From: an uncultured Methanobrevibacter sp.
Lineage (GTDB): Archaea > Methanobacteriota > Methanobacteria > Methanobacteriales > Methanobacteriaceae
Direction: 5' to 3'
Assembly (NCBI GenBank): GCA_905235495.1
Contig: CAJOMK010000012.1
Location: 1-22,175 of the forward strand
DNA length: 22,175 nucleotides
Shown: positions 15,097 through 22,175 of the stretch, in pieces
How positions within the stretch are numbered: the first letter of the stretch is position 1
Layout: every line of letters starts with the position of its first letter
The notes under the pieces: generated by a model
Databases searched by the model: none
What the model was told of the DNA's origin: nothing
What the model saw: the letters and a program-made list of their open reading frames with translations, nothing else
Translations under genes and position numbers: made by a program

Positions 15097-16328
15097 TTAA
15101 AGAGTTGGCCATGCCATATCATTGAAGAAAATCAAGTCTACTTCATCTCCTTTTTCAATTCCTTCATGGTTTTCATCGATAATGATGTAACAGTTAGCTT
15201 CAACCATAGACCTTATGATACCGGAACCTCTGTTCAATACATGGTGTACACCATTATCATCAGCTACTGCACGTATATAATCGGTTCTTCCAAGAGATGA
15301 AGGTATTTTTGCTTGAGAGGTTCTTTTAATGACCTTATGGGAATAATCGATTCCTTGCATCTTAAATATGTAATGTCTTGCAATGATATCAAATTGAATT
15401 GACCCATAGCAGCTACAGGTTGACCTGAAAGCATAAATACTTGAGTTCCATTGACTATACCTGCACCAACAGGTTTTCCAGGCCTCATAGCAACACCATG
15501 GAATAGAACTTCACCTAATTCTTCAACCGCTTCGATAACTATGTCACCTTTACTTATAGCGGTTCCACCAGTTGTTATTACAACATCATATTCCTTGCTT
15601 GCCTTGTCTATCGCTTCTTTAACAGCTTCAAAACCATCATCGCCATGCTCTACGTCCACAATAGCTCCAGCACTTTTGATGAGTGCTGCAATGGTAAATT
15701 GATTGGAATTGATAATCTTAGCATTATCAAGCTCTGGAGAAGGTTCCACCAATTCATTTCCTGTAATCAACAATTTGATTCTTGGCTTTTTATAGACTTC
15801 AACTTCACTGTGTCCTGCTGAAGCAATCAAACCCATTTCCTGTGGTCTGATTAAAACACTTTCACCTAATATTTCATCTCCTTCAACAATGTCTTCAGCC
15901 TTTGGAGAAATGTTTTCACCAGGAGTAACTTGGGAATGAATCTCCAAATTGTCACCACCCTCATAAGTGAATTCCTTCATTAAAACTGCATTGGCACCAT
16001 TTGGAATAGGTGCACCGGTAGCAATTACAATAGCTTCACCATTAGCTAAAGTCTTTTCTGAGAAATCACCTGCTCCAATCCTATCAATGATCTTTAATTC
16101 TTTGATAACATTATTGGAAGCACCAAATGTATCTTCTGCAATAACCGCATATCCATCCATTGCAGACTTGTCAAATGGAGGGGAGTTATGATAAGAAGAA
16201 ATGGAATGGGCTAAAACTCTACCTTGAGAATCCTTTACATGTATCTTTTCTGTATCCATAAGCTTTTGATTCTCATCAATTTTAGCTAAAGCTTCTTCTA
16301 ATGGAATTAAATTTGATATAAATTTCAT
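15097..16328 (-). pseudogene. moeA: molybdopterin molybdenumtransferase MoeA, frameshifted by a 5-bp duplication
   Basis: MoeA inserts molybdate (or tungstate) into molybdopterin; methanogens need it for formylmethanofuran and formate dehydrogenases. The N-terminus is FISNLIPLEEALAKI, then SPPFDKSAMDGYAV, the MPT-binding domain with ITTGGTAISKGD and GVAMRPGKPVGAG, and SGQPVAAMGQF. At 15392-15401 AATTG is doubled, after which the correct C-terminus (DIIARHYIFKMQGIDYSHKV...) continues in another frame to 15097. Removing five bases gives 408 residues, normal for MoeA. As written, the product reads into a wrong C-terminus and stops at 15264. Start: GGAAGAT just before ATG 16328 favours it over ATG 16340. 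Domain IV would be lost, so the gene is probably inactive unless another moeA copy exists. The purL stop is 137 bp upstream. Confidence 0.85.
15392..15401 (-). repeat. 5-bp tandem duplication causing the moeA frameshift
   Basis: AATTG at 15392-15396 is followed directly by AATTG at 15397-15401. Deleting one copy joins MGQF in frame to DIIARHYIFKM, restoring a normal MoeA sequence. It is not a homopolymer, so a simple base-calling length error is less likely. Confidence 0.85.
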
Positions 16329-16465
16329 ATTATCTTCCATGCATTAAATAAATAAAAAATGATAAAAATTTTAAAATTAATAAAATATTAAAAATAATAA
16401 AATATTAAAATTAAAAAATTTAAAACTTTTATAAAAAAATAAAAGATGTGATTTGATTTTATAAA
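16329..16465 (-). other. AT-rich spacer between purL and moeA
   Basis: The spacer contains no gene. T-rich DNA on the minus strand behind the purL stop could end the ileS-purL transcript. AATAAAATATTAAAA occurs twice (16379-16393 and 16396-16410), probably low-complexity sequence. A clear moeA TATA box is not obvious. Confidence 0.4.
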
Positions 16466-18676
16466 TTAAGCCATGTACTTTTCAATGACACCATGATAAG
16501 CATCATCCAAATCAGCAACAGCTAAATCTACAATGGTTTCATCACATTTTTTGATAACTAATGAATCTCCTTTGACTTCACCGATAATTGCAGCATCCAC
16601 ATCAATGGAATCGATTATTTCATCTGCCTTATCAGCACTTACAGTTATGATAAATCTTGCATGAGATTCAGAGAACAATAGGTTATTGTCACTGATTCCT
16701 TCTTCAGCAGGAACTTTGCTGATGTCAACTTCACAACCTAATTTGCCGCTCATAGCCATTTCAGATAATGCAATAGCTATTCCACCAGCAGATACATCGT
16801 GGGTTGCGGTAATTGCAAGTTCATCTTCACCTTCAAGGAATTTTACATAATCGCCATCATTTTCAATCAAATCGAGAATGGTATTTGCAGATGCCAATTC
16901 ATCATCGATTCTGATTTTAGGAGCATCTCCTTGTTCTAAGTTATGAACTGCTCTGTGATATTCAGAACCTTCAACTTCATCATAGGTTTTACCGATAATG
17001 ATAAGCTTATCTCCTTCTTCTTTGAATGGAAGTGTTCTGATGTTTCCTAATTTTTCAACACCAATTACTCCGACAGCAGGGGTTGGGTTGATTTTGATAC
17101 CTTCAGTTTCATTATAGAAACTTATATTTCCACTGATTACCGGAGATTCAAACTTAGTTGCTATATCAGACATTCCTCTAATGCACTCTTTGAATTGCCA
17201 GAGGATTTCAGGGGTTTCAGGATTACCAAAGTTAAGACAATCTACAATTGCATAAGGTTTTGCACCCATTGAAACTACGTTACGAATAGCTTCTGCAACA
17301 CTTCCTGCTCCACCATCATATGGAGTCAATTTAGTGTGGATAGTGTTGGAATCAGCTGTAATTGCAACAGCAGTTTCATCATCAATCTGCAATACTGCTG
17401 CGTCATCACCAGGTTTTACAACGGTTCTGGTTTGAACTTCGTGGTCGTATTGTTTGTAAACCCACTCTTTGCTTGCAATGTTTGGAGAGGATAATACCTT
17501 GATTAATGATTCATCAATCGAACCATCTACAACTTCAACCAAATCGGTTGGTTTGACAGGTTCTCTCATTTCCCTATTGAGTGAAGGAGGGTCTGCTAAA
17601 AGGATTGTTGGAACATCACATAAGGTTTGGAGTTCAATTTCTGCATCGAAATCCTTTACAACCATATGATTTCCATCAGTTACTTCACCGATTACTGCAG
17701 AAGGAATTTCGTGCTTGACACAAATGGCTTGTGCCAATTCAACATCTCTAGGGTTGATAACGAAAACCATACGTTCTTGTGATTCTGAAAGCATAATTTC
17801 ATAAGGGGTCATTCCTTCTTCACGAAGAGGAATAGCCCTAAGGTCTACAACTGCACCATTTCCAGACTTATCAACAAGTTCAGATACACAGCAGGTGAGA
17901 CCTCCTCCACCTAAATCCTTTACACCAGAACAGTCGATTTTTTCGAGGATTTCAAGTGAAGCTTCAAGTACTCTCTTTTTAGTGAATGGATCAGCTACCT
18001 GTACAGCAGGACGGTCTTCTTTTTCAGAATTGGATGTTAACTCTTCAGATGCAAAGGTTACACCATGAATACCATCTCTACCAGTGGTTCCACCCATAAG
18101 CAAGAAAACATCTCCAATATTTGGAGCAACTGCCATGACAATTTCATCTTTTTTAACAAGCCCTGCACACAATACGTTTACAAGAGGATTGGTTCTGAAG
18201 GACTCATCAAATTCAATCTCACCAGCAACGGTTGGAACACCTACTCTATTACCATAGTCAGATATTCCTTCAACTACATGTTCAAATAAGTATCTTGATT
18301 TTTGATCTTCAAGCGGGCCGAAACGTAAGCTGTCGAGAAGAGCTATTGGCATTGCACCCATAGAGATAATGTCTCTTAAGATACCTCCAATACCAGTTCC
18401 TGCTCCACCATAAGGCTCAATAGCTGAAGGGTGATTATGACTTTCCATACCTACAGCAAGAGCATACTCATCTGTAATAGATACAAGACCTGCATCGTCT
18501 CCAGGTCCTAAGACTATGTTTTCTCCTTCAGTAGGGAACAATTTTAAAATTGGCCTACTACTTTTATATGAACAGTGCTCAGAGAACATTACATCCAACA
18601 TTCCCTCTTCCAACTCGTTCATTTCTCTACCAAGAATTCCTTCAATATATTTTACTTCAGAATCTGTTAAAGTCAT
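16466..18676 (-). CDS. purL: phosphoribosylformylglycinamidine synthase subunit PurL
   Basis: This 736-residue protein is the short PurL of archaea and Gram-positive bacteria. It uses ATP to convert FGAR to FGAM in purine synthesis, with PurQ supplying ammonia and PurS as a third subunit; neither gene is in the window. Signatures are MFSEHCSYKSSRP (30-42), ESHNHPSAIEPYGGAGTGIGG (78-98), GVKDLGGGGL (D254) and THDVSAGGIAIALSEMA (D627). The protein has the tandem pseudo-duplicated PurM-like layout and the normal length of the family. ATG 18676 follows the ileS stop by 9 bp, and its ribosome site AAGGTG overlaps that stop, so the two genes are one operon with coupled translation. No internal irregularity is seen. 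Confidence 0.97.
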   Translation of the reverse strand: MTLTDSEVKYIEGILGREMNELEEGMLDVMFSEHCSYKSSRPILKLFPTEGENIVLGPGDDAGLVSITDEYALAVGMESHNHPSAIEPYGGAGTGIGGILRDIISMGAMPIALLDSLRFGPLEDQKSRYLFEHVVEGISDYGNRVGVPTVAGEIEFDESFRTNPLVNVLCAGLVKKDEIVMAVAPNIGDVFLLMGGTTGRDGIHGVTFASEELTSNSEKEDRPAVQVADPFTKKRVLEASLEILEKIDCSGVKDLGGGGLTCCVSELVDKSGNGAVVDLRAIPLREEGMTPYEIMLSESQERMVFVINPRDVELAQAICVKHEIPSAVIGEVTDGNHMVVKDFDAEIELQTLCDVPTILLADPPSLNREMREPVKPTDLVEVVDGSIDESLIKVLSSPNIASKEWVYKQYDHEVQTRTVVKPGDDAAVLQIDDETAVAITADSNTIHTKLTPYDGGAGSVAEAIRNVVSMGAKPYAIVDCLNFGNPETPEILWQFKECIRGMSDIATKFESPVISGNISFYNETEGIKINPTPAVGVIGVEKLGNIRTLPFKEEGDKLIIIGKTYDEVEGSEYHRAVHNLEQGDAPKIRIDDELASANTILDLIENDGDYVKFLEGEDELAITATHDVSAGGIAIALSEMAMSGKLGCEVDISKVPAEEGISDNNLLFSESHARFIITVSADKADEIIDSIDVDAAIIGEVKGDSLVIKKCDETIVDLAVADLDDAYHGVIEKYMA

Positions 18677-18685
18677 ATTAACACC

Positions 18686-21600
18686 TTAGCTAAGTTTTAC
18701 AACAGAAATAATTACTTTATGATTTTCAATTTCCCATTCTTTAGAGTATTCAACTGAAACATCTTCATACTCTCTTCCTAAACCTTTATCGGTACAAACT
18801 TCACAAGCTTCACCATCAAATATGACAAGTAATCTTGCTCTTACTTCTTCACTTATCAATTCAGATTGCTTTTCAACCAATTCCTTGAATTCGGCATCGG
18901 TGTTTACCATAACACCAATATTAGCTTCTACATCCAAGTCCATATCCTTTCTCATGTCTTGGATTCTTCTGATAAGTTCACGAGCCATAGCTTCAGATAA
19001 GATTTCAGGAGTGATTTTAGTATTTACAAATACGTTTCCTCCAGCAAATTCTGCACTTACAACCTCATCAGGAAGTTCGGTTTCATAAAGAACGTCATCA
19101 ACAGAGAGTTCAATTTCCTTCAAATTGCCTTCTCTGTCTTCTCCTCTTACAATATACTTGCCAGTTGAATCCAAACTGTCCTTGATGGAATTGCCTATAC
19201 CATATGCTTTCGCTTGTGAGAAGAATTTTTGAACAATACCCATATCTCCTTTAAGTCTTGGACCTAAAGTCTTGAGATTAGGTTTTGCAATAAATGTAAG
19301 ATTTTCAAATTCAGTAGCTGTGATAACCTCTTTTGTATTGGATTGATCCTTAATAATATCTTCAAGAGAGGATATGCTTTCCAATATATCTTCATCCTGT
19401 GATACAACAGTGATGTCACTTACAGGCCATCTTAATTTGTATCTTGCAACATCCCTTGCTCTTGCAGATGCTTCGATAACATCTCTCACATTATCCATTT
19501 TAGCTTCAAGTTCCTTATCGATTAAGGCTTCATCATACATCCAATCGTCCATATGAATACTTTCTGCTGCTTCAGCATCCAAGTTTTTAACCAAGTTTTC
19601 ATATACCTCTTCAGATAAGTGAGGTGTGATTGGAGCCATTAAATGGACTAATGTATTGAGTGTTGTGTAAAGTGAATAGTATGCACCTAATTTGTCTGGG
19701 TCATCACTTTCCACCCAAGTTCTTCCTCTAATCAATCTTACATACCATCTGCTTAAGTCTTCAAGAATGAAATTGTTGACTGCTCTTGTAGCCAAATGGA
19801 AATGCACATCATTGATTGCTTCTCCAACTTCTTTTGCAAGGGAATTTACACGGGATAAAATCCATTTGTCCTCATTTCTAAGAGTTACATTTACATCAGG
19901 GCCGTCAACAAGACATTTTGCAGGGTCAAAGTCATCCAATGCCATATAAGTGGTTGAGAACACATATACGTTCCAGAAGATGTTAAACATCTTTTTAACA
20001 TTGTTCAATTCATCCCAAACAAATTTAAGATCATCCCAAGGCTTACAATCCCATAAAAGGTAGAATCTAAGGACATCTGTACCATACTTTTCAATGACCT
20101 CTTCAGGCTGGACAACATTTCCTAAAGATTTGCTCATCTTTTTACCATCTTCATCCAATACGAACCCGTGCATTAAAACCTTATTGTATGGAACTTGGTC
20201 CAATGCAATTACACCAGTTCCTAATTGGGAATAGAACCATCCTCTGGTTTGGTCGTGTCCTTCACAAATAAAGTCGTAAGGATACCATTTTTCAAACATT
20301 TCCTCTTCACGAGGGTAATAAAGGGCTGCCCAACCTGCCACTCCTGAGTCAATCCATACATCCAATACATCAGGAATACGTTCCATTGAGCCTCCACAAT
20401 CACATTTAATCAATACGTCATCAACATAAGGTCTGTGAACCAAATCTTCATCGCTAGCAGTAATTTCATTGATTGATTCATTTTTAAGCTCTTCAACTGA
20501 GCCGATTACCTTGATTTGGCCACAATCAGGACAAATCCAAATAGGTATAGGAATACCCCAGTATCTTTGTCTTGAAATGGTCCAGTCCTTAGCATTAGCT
20601 ACCCAATCATGGAATCTTCCTTCACCAGCCCATTTAGGTACCCATTCAACTCTGTCAATTTCAGAGAGCATCTTATCCTTGATTTCAGGTACTTGAATGA
20701 ACCATTGCTCAGTAGCTAAGTAAATGATAGGAGTCTTACATCTCCAACATACACCGTATCTGTGGTTGATTGTATCATTCTTAAACATTAAATCTTGAGC
20801 AATTAAATCAGCAATTATAGTGTCATTCAAGTCTTTGGTGAAGCCTTCTGCATAGATACCACCATCTTCGGTGAAACATCCTGCTTCATCTACTGGACAA
20901 TGTATAGGAAGTCCTACCTTTTGACCGATTTCAAAGTCCTCAGGACCGTGTCCAGGAGCAGTGTGTACAAAACCGGTACCTTCACCTAATTCTACATGGT
21001 CACCATGGAAAGTTGTGTGCACCAATTCGTTTTCAGCTTCAATTTCCATTTGTTTAGGTACTTGTTCAGCTAAAGGATAAACATAAGACAAACCTAAAAG
21101 TTCAGATCCCTTTACGATTTTTATGATTTCATACATTACTTCTGTTTCTTCTTCAATGATGTATTTCTTTTCTTTAGACTCTTCATCTTCAGAATCATAT
21201 TTAGGATTTGGCAATTTGTTTTTGTGAGTAATTTCAATTGGACCTAAAACTGTTTCCAAAAGCTCTTTTGCAATGATTAAGATTTCATCTTCGCTGTCAT
21301 TCAATCTTTCATCTACCTTTACGAAAGAATAATCGAAATCTTCATTTAAACAAATAGCTAAGTTTCCAGGAAGTGTCCAAGGAGTCGTGGTCCATACCAA
21401 GAATGACTGTTTCAAATCAGCATAATCTCCATCTGTAATCAATTTTTCCTTAAGTGGGAAACGTACATAAATGGATGGGTCGTCTCCTTCGGTATAGTCA
21501 ATCTCAGCTGCAGCAAGTGCAGTTTGACAATGAGGACACCAGCTGATTACCCTTTGGTCACGGGTAAGCAAGTTCTTTTCATGGGTCTTCTTCAATGTCC

Positions 21601-22087
21601 ACCAAGCGGATTCCATATATTTAGGATCCAAGGTCATGTAAGGGTCGTCCCAATCCATCCAAACTCCTAAGCTTTTGAATTGCTCAGTCATTGCAACCTT
21701 ATTTTCCATTGCAAATTCCTTACATTTGTCAATGAAGTTGTCTATACCATATTTTTCTTCAATTTCCTGTTTGGATTCAATACCCAACAATTGCTCTACC
21801 TTATGTTCAATAGGCAATCCATGGGTATCCCATCCAGCTTGTCTTCTTAAAGAAAATCCATTCATGGACTTGTAACGTAATAAGGTATCCTTAATAACCT
21901 TATTCCAAGTAGTTCCTAAATGGATTTTTCCACTACAATATGGAGGCCCATCTAAAAAGGAATATTGTGGACCGTTAGCTCGCAATTTATTTGTTTTTTC
22001 ATAAATATCAGAATCTGCCCAAAAGTTTTGGGCCTTTTCTTCTATCTTTTTAAAGTCATAGTTTTTCTCTGCCTCTTTTAACGGCAT
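18686..22087 (-). CDS. ileS: isoleucyl-tRNA synthetase
   Basis: This 1133-residue class I synthetase charges tRNA-Ile. The HIGH-type motif is KIHLGT (H56). The CP1 editing domain has WTTTPWTLPGNLA (W232) and HTAPGHGPED (H375-D384). Metal-binding CPHC, CWRC and CPDCG pairs are present, as is KMSKS (650-654). The anticodon-binding helical domain follows from about 720. It has the eukaryote/archaea-type long C-terminal extension ending in a beta-rich domain with CEVC. The length is somewhat above other archaeal IleS; part comes from an acidic insertion (about 300-325, DSEDEESKEKK) within CP1. ATG 22087 has AGGAGA about seven bases upstream. It is the first gene of the ileS-purL operon, which is also found in other Methanobacteriales as far as I recall. 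Confidence 0.97.
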   Translation of the reverse strand: MPLKEAEKNYDFKKIEEKAQNFWADSDIYEKTNKLRANGPQYSFLDGPPYCSGKIHLGTTWNKVIKDTLLRYKSMNGFSLRRQAGWDTHGLPIEHKVEQLLGIESKQEIEEKYGIDNFIDKCKEFAMENKVAMTEQFKSLGVWMDWDDPYMTLDPKYMESAWWTLKKTHEKNLLTRDQRVISWCPHCQTALAAAEIDYTEGDDPSIYVRFPLKEKLITDGDYADLKQSFLVWTTTPWTLPGNLAICLNEDFDYSFVKVDERLNDSEDEILIIAKELLETVLGPIEITHKNKLPNPKYDSEDEESKEKKYIIEEETEVMYEIIKIVKGSELLGLSYVYPLAEQVPKQMEIEAENELVHTTFHGDHVELGEGTGFVHTAPGHGPEDFEIGQKVGLPIHCPVDEAGCFTEDGGIYAEGFTKDLNDTIIADLIAQDLMFKNDTINHRYGVCWRCKTPIIYLATEQWFIQVPEIKDKMLSEIDRVEWVPKWAGEGRFHDWVANAKDWTISRQRYWGIPIPIWICPDCGQIKVIGSVEELKNESINEITASDEDLVHRPYVDDVLIKCDCGGSMERIPDVLDVWIDSGVAGWAALYYPREEEMFEKWYPYDFICEGHDQTRGWFYSQLGTGVIALDQVPYNKVLMHGFVLDEDGKKMSKSLGNVVQPEEVIEKYGTDVLRFYLLWDCKPWDDLKFVWDELNNVKKMFNIFWNVYVFSTTYMALDDFDPAKCLVDGPDVNVTLRNEDKWILSRVNSLAKEVGEAINDVHFHLATRAVNNFILEDLSRWYVRLIRGRTWVESDDPDKLGAYYSLYTTLNTLVHLMAPITPHLSEEVYENLVKNLDAEAAESIHMDDWMYDEALIDKELEAKMDNVRDVIEASARARDVARYKLRWPVSDITVVSQDEDILESISSLEDIIKDQSNTKEVITATEFENLTFIAKPNLKTLGPRLKGDMGIVQKFFSQAKAYGIGNSIKDSLDSTGKYIVRGEDREGNLKEIELSVDDVLYETELPDEVVSAEFAGGNVFVNTKITPEILSEAMARELIRRIQDMRKDMDLDVEANIGVMVNTDAEFKELVEKQSELISEEVRARLLVIFDGEACEVCTDKGLGREYEDVSVEYSKEWEIENHKVIISVVKLS

Positions 22088-22175
22088 ATCGATTCTCCTA
22101 ATAAATGTGATTTTTAATCTTTAATGATTGAATAAAAATAATTTTCATATTTTTTGAAAAAATACATAAATTAAA
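22088..22175 (-). promoter_or_regulatory. ileS upstream region with ribosome binding site
   Basis: AGGAGA (minus strand, about 22093-22098) is a good Shine-Dalgarno site. The remaining AT-rich sequence shows no distinct box A or T-box-like structure before the window ends. Confidence 0.5.

Noticed and set aside
15451..19556. Several plus-strand frames of 60-88 codons within moeA, purL and ileS
   Set aside because: Antisense shadows with S/T/I-rich composition, overlapping conserved minus-strand genes.
20221..20403. Minus-strand 60-codon frame inside ileS
   Set aside because: An alternative frame of the conserved ileS coding sequence, no independent signals.

Overview
The window looks like a chromosomal segment of a Methanobrevibacter-type methanogenic archaeon (Methanobacteriales). 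The evidence is strong AT bias, archaeal TATA boxes (TTTATATA type), GGAGGTGA-like ribosome binding sites, an archaeal tRNA-Arg without an encoded CCA end, an archaeal-type IleS/PurL pair, an MsvR-type V4R regulator next to an F420H2-oxidase (fprA) locus, and an XPD-like Fe-S helicase. Genus is an inference; no marker gene is present. All protein genes but one lie on the minus strand.

Layout. 1-260: AT-rich DNA leading to tRNA-Arg(TCG) at 261-336 (+). 348-7077: an accessory, defence-like block on the minus strand. In transcription order it holds a small unknown protein with a disturbed start (6820-7077), the C-terminal remnant of a DNA methyltransferase / restriction specificity protein broken by two frameshifts (6121-6550), a 1739-residue DUF4011-SF1 helicase-Vsr-like nuclease-DUF3320 protein (870-6089), a small winged-helix regulator (596-826) and a 58-residue unknown protein (348-524). 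7221-9962: a YgjP-type metallopeptidase with a duplicated translation start, and an XPD/DinG-like helicase with an apparently leaderless promoter. 10226-12726: the oxygen-response region, with msvR (V4R redox regulator) and a broken fprA; both upstream regions carry TACGAA/TTCGTA half-sites like those known for MsvR. 12924-14081: an M50 membrane protease. 14347-15012 (+): a secreted protein of unknown function. 15048-15084: a bidirectional terminator. 15097-22087: moeA (frameshifted), purL and ileS on the minus strand; ileS and purL form an operon.

How the parts work together. ileS-purL and the M50 protease are housekeeping genes and read cleanly. msvR and fprA would form a redox-sensing regulator and its oxygen-detoxifying target, but fprA carries a 67-bp partial duplication plus two homopolymer shifts that remove the diiron ligands H-x-E-x-D-H from the reading frame. 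The helicase-nuclease is the most likely novel or defence-related item. It stands 31 bp downstream of a decayed methyltransferase fragment.

A recurring theme is short tandem duplication: 84 bp in the helicase, 49 bp at the ygjP start, 23 bp behind msvR, 67 bp in fprA and 5 bp in moeA. Three of these alter reading frames or translation starts. The long helicase, purL and ileS frames are intact despite many A/T runs. That argues against general sequencing failure, but assembly or read errors cannot be excluded from sequence alone.
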